From NCBI GenBank assembly GCA_003521815.1, contig DPHE01000033.1:3195-12297 (forward strand): a DNA stretch of 9,103 bases, in the 5' to 3' direction. Of the stretch, positions 1-7,637 are shown piece after piece. Source of the DNA: Colwellia sp. (GTDB lineage Bacteria; Pseudomonadota; Gammaproteobacteria; Enterobacterales; Alteromonadaceae). The notes beneath the pieces are model-generated. The model saw nothing but the letters and a program-made list of their open reading frames with translations. It was not told the DNA's origin and searched no databases. A program made the translations under genes and the position numbers. The number at the start of each line of letters is the position of its first letter. Within the stretch, counting starts at the first letter, position 1.

Positions 1-91
1 GCGCGAAGCAGTCGAAGGGAGCTGCCGTGAGTAAAGTGCATAGGCAAGTATTTCTAAAACGGTTTGAAATATAAGCAATATCATAATGACA
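1..91. other. Unresolved window edge, possible partial gene
   Basis: Two readings are open and neither can be settled. On the plus strand, the frame starting at base 3 is open to a TAA at 72-74 and would give about 23 residues ending in FLKRFEI, which could be the C-terminus of an upstream gene. On the minus strand, an ATG at 84 opens a frame that runs off the left edge (MILLIFQTVLEILAYALYSR...), hydrophobic at first but without a Shine-Dalgarno sequence. The first 30 bases are richer in GC than what follows, so something functional may end there. I do not recognise either peptide. Confidence 0.25.
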
Positions 92-120
92 CTGACTTTT
101 GATCTATTATTAGATAAAAT
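92..120 (+). promoter_or_regulatory. Sigma-70-like promoter for the VC0807-family gene
   Basis: A -35-like CTGACT (92-97, 4 of 6 consensus bases) is separated by exactly 17 bases from a -10-like TAAAAT (115-120, 5 of 6). Transcription would begin near 127 and leave a leader of roughly 50 bases before the ATG at 176. The match is by eye in AT-rich DNA, so it is a candidate only. Confidence 0.45.
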
Positions 121-175
121 GAGGTTATACCTAAATAGACTGGCTATTGTCAGCTTTACTTAAAATGAAAATATA

Positions 176-874
176 ATGTCAACACACACTAAACGCCCCA
201 ATAATACTTTGTTAGAACTTATTTTTAATATTGTTATTCCCTCCATTATTTTAATGAAATTATCGGGGAGTGAAAATTTAGGCTCGGTGAACGCCTTAGT
301 GCTGGCGTTATTGTTCCCTCTTAGTTATGGCTTCTACGATTTTATTAAAAACAAGTCGATGAATTTTATTTCATTATTGGGATTTTTAAGTACCCTGTTA
401 ACCGGGGGGATTGGATTATTTGAACTGGATGTAGAGTGGTTGGCCATTAAGGAAGCCGCAATTCCATCGGTCATCGGCCTAGTTGTACTCATCTCTGGCT
501 TCTGGGGTAAACCATTAATTGCTAAAATTTTGTTAAACCCTACTTTGTTTAATTTAGATTTAATCTATCAGACCCTATCGAATCAAGGTAACACAGATGT
601 ATTTAAAGCAAAAATTCAGCGGGCAAATCATCTTTTATCAATCACGTTTGTTTTTTCTGCAACGATGAATTACCTATTAGCTAAATGGATTGTAGTTAGC
701 CCTGCGGGTACTACCAAGTTTAATGAACAGCTTGGAGAAATGACCATGTTAAGTTATCCCGTGATTGCCATACCTTCTATGGTAATGCTAAGTGCGATCA
801 TGTTTTATGTGGTAAAGAGTGTGATGAAATTAACCGAGTTAAAGTTCGACCAAATATTAAACGTTGCCAAATAA
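176..874 (+). CDS. VC0807-family integral membrane protein
   Basis: This 232-residue protein is mostly hydrophobic and appears to cross the inner membrane about six times, at roughly residues 13-30, 39-57, 63-84, 95-113, 152-172 and 192-215. A short polar N-terminus (STHTKRPNN) precedes the first segment, and a hydrophilic loop rich in Asn, Asp and Lys lies near 120-150. The pattern of small membrane segments with the opening LELIFNIVIPSIIL resembles the VC0807 family, which has no known function and a loose likeness to the septation protein YciB. That assignment is from memory of the family, not a search. No good Shine-Dalgarno sequence precedes the ATG; the leader is simply A-rich. The gene stands alone and converges on the oxidoreductase gene to its right. 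A passive role as a small-molecule transporter is possible but unsupported. Confidence 0.8.
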   Translation: MSTHTKRPNNTLLELIFNIVIPSIILMKLSGSENLGSVNALVLALLFPLSYGFYDFIKNKSMNFISLLGFLSTLLTGGIGLFELDVEWLAIKEAAIPSVIGLVVLISGFWGKPLIAKILLNPTLFNLDLIYQTLSNQGNTDVFKAKIQRANHLLSITFVFSATMNYLLAKWIVVSPAGTTKFNEQLGEMTMLSYPVIAIPSMVMLSAIMFYVVKSVMKLTELKFDQILNVAK

Positions 875-1015
875 TGCCCTCAATTTGTTCATCCGCTACC
901 TAAATTAAGTTATCGTAATGACAAATATTATTTATTGACTGATAATTATAAACTGTAAAAATTGGCGATGACCCGTAGCAGTACTATGAAAGCCAAAGCC
1001 AGTTTGAACAAAATA
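875..1015. other. Intergenic gap with no recognised gene
   Basis: This AT-rich stretch lies between the membrane-protein stop and the terminator-like hairpin. Only very short peptides are possible on either strand, none with a good ribosome binding site, and none looks like a known protein. Confidence 0.5.
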
Positions 1016-1062
1016 GGAAATGATGATGCACTGTTTTCATCTCATCGTTTCCAATCCTTTTT
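1016..1062 (+). terminator. Hairpin with T-run between convergent genes
   Basis: GGAAATGATGA (1016-1026) can pair over 11 positions with TCATCGTTTCC (1042-1052), with one U-G wobble on the plus strand, around a 15-base loop. A run of five T follows at 1058-1062. In the minus-strand transcript the wobble becomes an A-C mismatch, which suggests that it mainly serves plus-strand transcripts. It lies about 140 bases after the membrane-protein stop and just beyond the oxidoreductase stop, so it may end read-through from either side. The long loop and interrupted T-tract keep this tentative. Confidence 0.5.
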
Positions 1063-1080
1063 ACAATATTTGACGAGACG

Positions 1081-2124
1081 TTACACGATATTATCTGGGC
1101 CAACACGCACAACTAACTTACCAAAGTTTTCGCCTTTTAATAAGCCGATGAAAGCACTTACCGAGTGCTCAAGCCCTTCAACCCTATGCTCTTTGTGTTT
1201 TATTTCACCGGCCATTAACCATGTAGACATTTGCTGACTAAATTCTGGGTAACAATGACCATAATCATCAAACACAATAAAACCCTGCATTTTAATACGT
1301 TTAGTCAATAGTGTCCTAACTAATAAAGAAAGTCGATCTGGCCCCTCAGGTAATTCAGTGGCATTGTACTGAGAAATAAGACCACATACAGGAACACGCG
1401 CACTGCTATTTAATAGTGGCATAACCGCATCAAAAACTTTACCACCGACATTTTCAAAATAAACATCAATGCCAGAAGAGCAAACCGTCGCTAATTGCTG
1501 TGCTAAATCATCGCTTTTATGATCAAGACAATAATCAAATCCTAACGTTTCAACTGCATATTTACATTTGATATCGCCACCGGCAATGCCAATCACTTTA
1601 CAACCTTTTAATTTAGCTATTTGACCAACGAGGCTACCCACAGCACCTGTGGCAGCAGCAACAACTACCGTTTCGCCTACTTTTGGCTGACCAATATCAA
1701 GTAAGCCCATATAAGCGGTTAGTCCTGGCATACCTAATACACCTAGAGCCTGTGAAGGGTTAGCCATGTTGCTATCAAGTTTAAGTAATTCACGGCCGTT
1801 TATAACGCTATAATCTTGCCAGCCACCAAAAGCAACAACCCAATCACCCTTCTTATAATTGTTATGGTTTGACTCTTCTACTCTACAAACACTACCGCCG
1901 ACCATTACCGCATTTAAGGCAACGGGGTCGGCATAAGATTTAGCATCATTCATTCGCCCACGCATGTAAGGGTCAAGTGAAAGAAAAACGGTACGAAGTA
2001 ATACTTCATCTGCTTTGGGTGTTGGTTTTTCGCTACGCACAAGGTTAAAATTTTCAGCTGTTGGCACGCCAAAAGGCCTTGATGCCAAGGTCATTTGGCG
2101 ATTAATGTCAGTTGTTTGAGTCAT
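1081..2124 (-). CDS. NADPH-dependent oxidoreductase, CurA/YncB type (MDR superfamily)
   Basis: This 347-residue cytoplasmic enzyme belongs to the zinc-free medium-chain dehydrogenase/reductase group that includes E. coli CurA (YncB) and leukotriene B4 12-hydroxydehydrogenase. Members reduce the activated double bond of enones such as curcumin or prostaglandin-like substrates with NADPH. Visible signatures are LSLDPYMRGRM (residues 48-58), GMPGLTAYMGL (131-141), the Rossmann loop AATGAVGSLVG (157-167), YFENVGG (222-228) and the family ending GENFGKLVVRV (331-341). The length equals the usual 340-350. The start at 2124 is preferred because AGGA lies about 8 bases upstream and MTQ leads directly into the conserved N-terminus. 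An upstream in-frame ATG at 2178 would only add a hydrophobic tail without a ribosome site. It follows the broken cytochrome gene by 65 bases on the same strand. The natural substrate cannot be told from sequence. Confidence 0.95.
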   Translation of the reverse strand: MTQTTDINRQMTLASRPFGVPTAENFNLVRSEKPTPKADEVLLRTVFLSLDPYMRGRMNDAKSYADPVALNAVMVGGSVCRVEESNHNNYKKGDWVVAFGGWQDYSVINGRELLKLDSNMANPSQALGVLGMPGLTAYMGLLDIGQPKVGETVVVAAATGAVGSLVGQIAKLKGCKVIGIAGGDIKCKYAVETLGFDYCLDHKSDDLAQQLATVCSSGIDVYFENVGGKVFDAVMPLLNSSARVPVCGLISQYNATELPEGPDRLSLLVRTLLTKRIKMQGFIVFDDYGHCYPEFSQQMSTWLMAGEIKHKEHRVEGLEHSVSAFIGLLKGENFGKLVVRVGPDNIV

Positions 2125-2179
2125 ATATATTCCTAATAAAAAAGCTAATAAATAAGCCTGATGTAAAAAGCAAACCAAT

Positions 2180-2213
2180 GGCGTGTGAACTATTTAAAGT
2201 AATTGAACACGCC
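2180..2213 (-). terminator. Inverted repeat at the end of the cytochrome fragment
   Basis: GGCGTGT (2180-2186) and ACACGCC (2207-2213) form a perfect 7-bp stem around a 20-base loop that contains the stop codon of the cytochrome remnant. On the minus strand it is followed after a few bases by TTTGCTTTTT. The stem is GC-rich in an AT-rich setting, but the loop is long and the T-tract is not adjacent. A terminator is possible, and so is coincidence within coding sequence. Confidence 0.3.
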
Positions 2214-2891
2214 ACCTAAAGGGTTACCATAGTCGCCTATACGTTGCTCAATATTTTGTCTAACTTCGCTATTATTTGTATTGTTGAGTGTACTGAAGTT
2301 TTTCATCTCTTCTGGTGAGGTAACAGGGAACCTAGCTTGGGCCGCAACTAAATTTTCTCCAGCATTATTATCCTTTTCACCAAAAACAGAGTCAGGTGTG
2401 CGAATTCCTAAGTCATCGTTACCGTTCATTTTAGGTGTTTTCCCCAAGCTCTCAACTCGACCATCATGAAATAAGAAGTTATCCCATAAAGCAACATTGA
2501 ACGTTGTAGGTGAGTTTCTTGGTACTGTAGGGCCCCCATCAAAATGTTCGCCATTTATATTATGAATTCGCCCAGGGCCTAACAAATCATCTATTTCAGC
2601 ATCAACACCAATGGGTAAAATAAGATCATCTCCACCACCTAACGCAGGGTGATGACAGGTAACACAGGCTGCATCTTTTTCTCCCCCTAAGCTTTTACTA
2701 AAGAATAACTTCATGCCTAACTGAGCTTTAGGGCTTTCAATATCAGGTAATTCTCTGCCTGTACTAGGATCTCCTGTTAGGTTTTTTGTAACAATAATGG
2801 TTCTAATGTCTGAATTTAAGGCCGCTACTTTTTGAGCAGAAATAGAGGTTGAATCAGCCTCTTCAGCATTATTACAACCTGACAAAACCAT
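2190..2891 (-). pseudogene. Truncated cytochrome c peroxidase-like lipoprotein (MauG/CcpA family fragment)
   Basis: The intact frame codes for 233 residues. It begins with MVLSGC, in which LSGC is a lipobox, so Cys6 would carry the lipid anchor. A single heme site, C76-V-T-C79-H80, follows in ACVTCHHPALGGGDD, then LLGPGR (103-108), RNSPTTFNVALWD (125-137) and FHDGRVESLG (141-150). These are typical of the N-terminal domain of periplasmic di-heme peroxidases. Family members usually continue with a second domain carrying another CxxCH. Here the frame stops at residue 233 and the oxidoreductase gene begins 65 bases later, so the second half is gone. The start is also damaged: the missing signal peptide lies just upstream but is one base out of frame (see the homopolymer entry). 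The best reading is a decaying gene. A genuine short single-heme lipoprotein with a sequencing error at the start is the alternative. Confidence 0.75.
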
Positions 2892-2988
2892 AGATAAAGT
2901 AAGAAATAATACACTTTTTTTTCAAAGGTGTTTTTTTGCTAAATGATGTTTTATCAAACTTATTTTTCTGTAATATATTTAGATACAT
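2892..2988 (-). other. Out-of-frame 5' end of the cytochrome lipoprotein gene, with 8-base homopolymer
   Basis: In the frame of the cytochrome fragment, the codons just before its ATG read KKSVLFLTLS and then MVLSGC, a textbook lipoprotein signal, but a TGA lies immediately upstream and no start codon is available. The TGA sits next to a run of eight A on the minus strand (T at 2915-2922). Removing one base would join this frame to an upstream open one. That frame offers a TTG giving MKKSVLFLTLSMVLSGC, or an ATG at 2988 giving a 32-residue Lys-rich extension. As written, the 2988 frame ends after 38 codons. Neither start has a clear Shine-Dalgarno sequence. Confidence 0.7.
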
Positions 2989-3026
2989 ACTAATTTATTG
3001 CCTTATAAAATAATGATTAATGTTAG

Positions 3027-3084
3027 CTATATTCACGTTAAATGTTGGTATCTGATTCAACGCGAATATAGTGCTTAATACCAA
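3027..3084 (-). repeat. Interleaved inverted repeats downstream of the protease gene
   Basis: CTATATTCACGTT (3027-3039) pairs with AACGCGAATATAG (3059-3071). On the plus strand there is one A-C mismatch, but in the minus-strand RNA it becomes a G-U wobble, so the 13-bp stem is complete only in the protease transcript. A second repeat, TTGGTAT (3045-3051) with ATACCAA (3078-3084), places one arm in the loop of the first stem and the other outside it. This is the geometry of an H-type pseudoknot or of two competing hairpins. The sequence beyond is AT-rich without a clean T-run. It may be a 3'-end stabiliser or terminator, or a small dispersed repeat. It begins about 44 bases after the protease stop. 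Confidence 0.5.
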
Positions 3085-3127
3085 TTCCTACATTAGAATC
3101 AAACAAGTACTAGAGAGTACATTCCCT

Positions 3128-6100
3128 CTATTTGCGATAGAATCTGAAGATCAAAGGTGTCAAAAATAGGAGAGTAAAACCTAAACTGCCACCGCTACGT
3201 GTATTTTTAACCTTAACCGTGATGGTTTTATCCACCGTATAACCCGCACCATCCGTTAACGTGACAGTAAAGGTATCTCGACCATGAAAGCCAGCTTCTG
3301 GGGTATACTTGATATTTGTCGCTGTAATAGTAACAGTACCGTGACTTGGTTCTGTTTTCTCGGTGGCTGAAACTACATCACCATCCATATCAATGTAACT
3401 AAAGCTTAAGGTTTGGCTACCACCTTCGTCCACCGTTAAGGTGTCGGTAATGGTAATAACAGGTGCTTCGTTAACATTGCTAACATCAATAGAAATACTC
3501 GCTGTGCTACTGGTTATATTATCGGCAACGGCGACATTAAACGTGAAGCTGGCATCAGCACCGAGTGTTGGTACTATGAATGTTGGAGAGATTGCATTCG
3601 CATTATTTAGCGTAACATTAGGCCCATCTGTTTGCGTCCAAGTATAAGCCAGTGTGTTACCGTCGTGGTCAACCACATCGGCCGATAGCGTCACTTGGCT
3701 TTGGCTGCCATTAGATCTTTCTAGCACGTTTTGATTTGAGGTACTGACCACTGGACTACGGTTAATACACACACCACTATCCGCGACAATAGATGAGAAT
3801 AGGGCATTTGAGTAGTTGCTAAACTGTACGTTATCGATATCCCACCCCCATAACCTAGCCCCTCCATCAGTGCCTATACGGAATCTCAATTGTACATCAT
3901 GTCCATTAACAAGGCCTTCAGGAAAAGTAATGGTCTCTGATAATAAATTTCCAGAAGTGATCCCTATTTGGCGAACGAAGGCACTACGACCACCCAATAC
4001 GGGGTTACTTTCAAGCACAGTACCTTTATAACCCTCTCCAGTGAAGCGACCGCCAGCGGTGATAGCGTCGATCCACTCACCGCCATCTATACTGATTTCA
4101 ATAACACCCGCATCCCAATGAATGGTCGAAATAAACGCACCAGAATCATCATAAAGTTTAGTTCTTTCGAATTTGTACCAATGATCAAACGACATGCTAA
4201 AATCACCCGTCGCATTGACTGTCACGCTAGGAGAAACAAGGCTGCTACTCGATTCAACATTATTATCAACACCCCATATATAACTGCCCGTGCCATAATT
4301 TCTTTTATCATCTGGGCCAACGTTGGTCCATTCTAGCGCACCGTCAGAGCCTACTGTGTCACGTGTCCAGTCGTTGAAAATAGTCAGTGGTGTTTCAAAC
4401 TGCTCCATGGTACGAGTGGCATCTTTTTCTATATCGTAGTTAACGTTAAAATGTGTTTCAATGGCGTCAGGTAAAGTGATGAAATTACCTTCATCAACAA
4501 AAGTGATTGTGACAGGGATAATTGAGTTAACGTCGGCACTATTAAGTGTCACTTCAATCATGCCCATAGCTGTATCATTCCAGTTAGGCATGGCATCAAA
4601 TGTCATGATGCCTCCATTGGCAAATGTCACATCGGCGGAACTTGAAACGATGGCTTGACTACTGGCCAGTGGTTTAGATCCCACATTACTGACACTGAGG
4701 CTTAACGAGGCGGTTTCGCCAGCATCTAAAACACCATCAATATCACAAAAAGCACCGGTAGCACTGTGGTAGTTGGTATCTAACGTAACATTTAATATGG
4801 CTAACTCATTGCGTACTGAGACAAAATCTTCAACCACACCAGCGTTACCTATGTGACCTATTCTATTGGGTTTAAAGCCCTCATCATTACGGTCAGGAGA
4901 GACTGCATTTATTCCCATACCACGCTTAGTAAAAGCAGCACGCATTACGTTATAATCATCAATGTCATTGGCGATTGCGGCGGCTAGAATGGCATCACGG
5001 CCTTCTGTAAATGTGGGGGAAAAAGGGGTCATTTTAAGACCCGCGACCATGTAATCCATCATACGACTTTGTGCTTGTTCAAAGGTCAGTTCATCACGGT
5101 TAAGCAATCCGCTATAGGCTTCCCACAAGGCCATGGCCCAAATTTCACCAGCAGCATGCACTTCTGAGTTTATATAAATAGAGCCACCGCTGATGGGATG
5201 AGACTCTGGATGTTCGACCTGATCTTCAATGTGCTTAAAGGTAAAGGAATTGACATTAAAGTCAGTTGAATAAGGTACGCGGCGTAGACCAAAATAGTAA
5301 GCGTTGTCAATATAACCATTGTTGATGGAGTAACCTCCGTCATTGTAAATACCTTGCCACTGGTCGTTACCGGTCAACATTTTATCTTCTTTACGTGCCA
5401 TGGTCATGAGTGCGATAAAATCACCCCAACCTTCACCCATAGCTTGCCCTTGACTGTTGGCGTATAATCCACCACTGGTTAAACGGTTTGAAAAGTAATG
5501 GCCCCATTCATGCTCAATAATAGGGTTATCTACTGAACCATCACGGTACTCGACGCTTGACTTTATGGTGGTGGTAACTGTCCCTATCGCCAATTGTGCA
5601 TCAATGTCACTGCCAGAGCGGTAAGATACCATCACTGCTGGGATCGTAATGTTGTCGTCTGAGCCGCCCATGTTTATTACATAATGAGGGTTTTCTGGGG
5701 TATTATTGACAACAATAACGCCAATGGCGCCCGCGCTCTGCGCATTGATGGCTTTAATTGTGAAATCACAACCGCCGCGGTCGACCATAGCCATTTTTCC
5801 GGCCACTGCCTCTGGATTTTCGCCCGTTTCACAACCGTCTGTGGTGGTATCAGTGTCATTAATCATGCGAACAATTTCAACATCAACTAAATCAGCTTCA
5901 CTATTACCAAAACCACTGGTTAATTGGTGAGTAACGTTGTCAATGCCGGAGACACTCATGGTTGATTTTGAAGCAGACCATAAATACATTTGCATTTTTG
6001 GTGAGCCACCGTCTGATGGTGTAGTCATGTTGGCGTTATTGATGCCTGAGCGGTCTTGTGCTTGAGCATGCATCGCATCACCTTCAATACCACCACGACC

Positions 6101-7513
6101 ATAATTTGATGTTTGTGCCGTGCCCGCGGCTTCGTTGAAACCGTGGTCATAATACAAATCGTGCATGTAGTTGGTCACGTAAAATAGATTAACGACAGCG
6201 GCGTTAATATTTTCTACGTTGGTGTACGCTTCGCCGTGAGTATATTGATAATCAAAGGTATCGCTATTGGTTACGTTAGCCCTAAGGTCGCCAGGCACTT
6301 CGTTACCTCCGTCATCTACCGTCGGTGCTTGATAGCCATCAGGTTGTACTAAATCGGCATAGGCATCAACATTATTACCCGTCGTGACGGTGGCGCCTTG
6401 AGGTAACCAAGGATCGTTGGTTGATATGAGCCCTGAGTTTTCAATGGTGACTAAATTCATATCAACTTGAACTTCAGGCACGATGTCTGAATAGACACCT
6501 GTGGGATGTGGCGATAAATCATTACCAAATGGGCTGTCGTAAGGCGTATAAGGAGCCATATCACTCGCAAATACATTATAAGTGAACGCTTCGCTGTGAG
6601 TCAGGTTGGTACGACGTAGTAATAAACCGTCTTCAGCCGATATAATATGGCCGTAACCTTGAACTTGTTTGCTGTCTGTTGCAGCTACCATTAATTCAAC
6701 ATAGTAAGCGGGTATAAGTGCATCAACCGTTGGGTAGTAAATTCTTTTAACGCGGGGTTGGTCAGAGAAGGTAAATTTATCGCTGCCAGTGGCTTCAAAT
6801 GATTGGTATTGCGCTTTTTCACCCGTCTTATTAAGGGTTATGCTATCACCCCCTATATCAGTGAAGGCTTTGGAAATCGCTTGGTCTGGCGTTATGTTGA
6901 ATTGATTGTCCAATGATTGGCTAGGGACTTTAGCATTTGAGAAGTAACCGCTAGTCGCGATTAACTCCATATTTTGATTCATAATCACATTAAAGTGTCT
7001 GTTGGACACTTCAATACCATTGACTTTTTGTTGGTATTTAGTCACCACAGCACCACGACCTAGGTCGTGAATGTCTTTAATGCTCGCTTGCTCTAAAGCT
7101 TTGCTCGTTAAACCGTGCTTGGATGCATTGGTGGTAGCAAATTGCTTTGCTGACTCAGTGATGCCCGCTTTACGACTTAATACATTTAAGGGCACTGCTG
7201 AAAGGCTTTTCGCATTTTTTTTGCTGCTTTTCGCCCATGTAAAGGTAGCCACGTTAAATTGATTATCGACATGGTCTTTGTTTACTTTAGACTGATAACC
7301 AGTACTTTTAAGATATTGCGCCTTTGTCTTAGCCACTGCAGGCAGAGGCTTTTTTATTGCAGAGGTTTTAATCGGCTGGTTAGCTAAAGTTGCGTTGTGA
7401 TCATACGCTGGAAGTACTTGGTTTGGTGTCGCTTGAGGTGCTGCGAATACGGTAATGGACAATATGGCTGACACCGCGGTAGCGATTAGTGTTTTTTTTA
7501 ATTTATTTTCCAT
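3128..7513 (-). CDS. Secreted M36 (fungalysin-type) zinc metalloprotease with PA domain and GlyGly-CTERM
   Basis: This 1461-residue exoprotease starts with a Sec signal (KLKK, then a hydrophobic core, likely cut at VFA-APQ after residue 24). An FTP-type propeptide lies near 135-190. The M36 catalytic region spans roughly 270-880, with zinc site H668-E-W-G-H672, third ligand E694 in GEGWGDF, and HAAGEIWA at 786-793. A protease-associated (PA) domain (about 540-650, VDRGGC at 577-582) is inserted just before the zinc site, as is common in marine gammaproteobacterial members. A CARDB-like beta domain (about 920-1010), a jelly-roll-like module (about 1036-1235), a PKD-like domain (about 1250-1345) and a cadherin/Ig-like domain (about 1350-1435) follow. 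The tail has SGGSLG (G1441, G1442), a hydrophobic stretch and a basic end (RFYRK), which is a GlyGly-CTERM signal. Such proteins normally leave by type II secretion and are processed by rhombosortase, encoded elsewhere. The ATG at 7513 has a weak GAG motif 5-8 bases upstream. It appears monocistronic. Domain borders are estimates. Confidence 0.95.
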   Translation of the reverse strand: MENKLKKTLIATAVSAILSITVFAAPQATPNQVLPAYDHNATLANQPIKTSAIKKPLPAVAKTKAQYLKSTGYQSKVNKDHVDNQFNVATFTWAKSSKKNAKSLSAVPLNVLSRKAGITESAKQFATTNASKHGLTSKALEQASIKDIHDLGRGAVVTKYQQKVNGIEVSNRHFNVIMNQNMELIATSGYFSNAKVPSQSLDNQFNITPDQAISKAFTDIGGDSITLNKTGEKAQYQSFEATGSDKFTFSDQPRVKRIYYPTVDALIPAYYVELMVAATDSKQVQGYGHIISAEDGLLLRRTNLTHSEAFTYNVFASDMAPYTPYDSPFGNDLSPHPTGVYSDIVPEVQVDMNLVTIENSGLISTNDPWLPQGATVTTGNNVDAYADLVQPDGYQAPTVDDGGNEVPGDLRANVTNSDTFDYQYTHGEAYTNVENINAAVVNLFYVTNYMHDLYYDHGFNEAAGTAQTSNYGRGGIEGDAMHAQAQDRSGINNANMTTPSDGGSPKMQMYLWSASKSTMSVSGIDNVTHQLTSGFGNSEADLVDVEIVRMINDTDTTTDGCETGENPEAVAGKMAMVDRGGCDFTIKAINAQSAGAIGVIVVNNTPENPHYVINMGGSDDNITIPAVMVSYRSGSDIDAQLAIGTVTTTIKSSVEYRDGSVDNPIIEHEWGHYFSNRLTSGGLYANSQGQAMGEGWGDFIALMTMARKEDKMLTGNDQWQGIYNDGGYSINNGYIDNAYYFGLRRVPYSTDFNVNSFTFKHIEDQVEHPESHPISGGSIYINSEVHAAGEIWAMALWEAYSGLLNRDELTFEQAQSRMMDYMVAGLKMTPFSPTFTEGRDAILAAAIANDIDDYNVMRAAFTKRGMGINAVSPDRNDEGFKPNRIGHIGNAGVVEDFVSVRNELAILNVTLDTNYHSATGAFCDIDGVLDAGETASLSLSVSNVGSKPLASSQAIVSSSADVTFANGGIMTFDAMPNWNDTAMGMIEVTLNSADVNSIIPVTITFVDEGNFITLPDAIETHFNVNYDIEKDATRTMEQFETPLTIFNDWTRDTVGSDGALEWTNVGPDDKRNYGTGSYIWGVDNNVESSSSLVSPSVTVNATGDFSMSFDHWYKFERTKLYDDSGAFISTIHWDAGVIEISIDGGEWIDAITAGGRFTGEGYKGTVLESNPVLGGRSAFVRQIGITSGNLLSETITFPEGLVNGHDVQLRFRIGTDGGARLWGWDIDNVQFSNYSNALFSSIVADSGVCINRSPVVSTSNQNVLERSNGSQSQVTLSADVVDHDGNTLAYTWTQTDGPNVTLNNANAISPTFIVPTLGADASFTFNVAVADNITSSTASISIDVSNVNEAPVITITDTLTVDEGGSQTLSFSYIDMDGDVVSATEKTEPSHGTVTITATNIKYTPEAGFHGRDTFTVTLTDGAGYTVDKTITVKVKNTRSGGSLGFTLLFLTPLIFRFYRK

Positions 7514-7541
7514 GGAGACTCTTTATTTTATTGAAAACCGG

Positions 7542-7552
7542 GTGTTGAACAC
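7542..7552. promoter_or_regulatory. Short palindrome upstream of the protease gene
   Basis: GTGTTGAACAC is a perfect 5+1+5 palindrome located about 30 bases before the protease start codon, in its untranslated leader or promoter. It could be an operator for a regulator of the exoenzyme, but short palindromes arise by chance and no regulator binding motif is recognised. Confidence 0.25.
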
Positions 7553-7563
7553 TTTAATCGACA

Positions 7564-7592
7564 AATAACTTTTAATTTCAGTACATTGTAAA
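7564..7592 (-). promoter_or_regulatory. Weak candidate promoter for the M36 protease
   Basis: On the minus strand TTTACA (7592-7587, 4 of 6 bases like TTGACA) lies 17 bases from GTTATT (7569-7564, only 3 of 6 like TATAAT). The spacing is ideal but the -10 box is poor, so an activator or another promoter would be needed. It sits between the IS630 remnant and the gene. Confidence 0.22.
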
Positions 7593-7637
7593 CTCTACAG
7601 AAGAAACAAGATACCCCCACACCTCAAGATGCAGATT

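Noticed and set aside
1006..1062. Minus-strand short frame MKTVHHHFLFCSNWLWLS near the terminator hairpin
   Set aside because: It lies across the hairpin, has no properly spaced ribosome site, and looks like random translation of structured DNA.
962..1237. Plus-strand open frame of 91 codons
   Set aside because: Most of it is antisense to the C-terminal part of the CurA-type gene, with Ser/Thr/Leu-rich composition and no good ribosome site. It looks like a shadow.
2125..2178. 18-residue hydrophobic N-terminal extension of the oxidoreductase (possible signal)
   Set aside because: The family is cytoplasmic and starts at the MTQ equivalent, where an AGGA ribosome site is present. The extension has none and is most likely untranslated leader.
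3441..5930. Several plus-strand open frames of 65-122 codons, and a short minus-strand one near 5677-5859, inside the protease gene
   Set aside because: They overlap the well-supported 1461-codon frame, have no recognisable domains, and are expected by chance in long low-stop antisense sequence.
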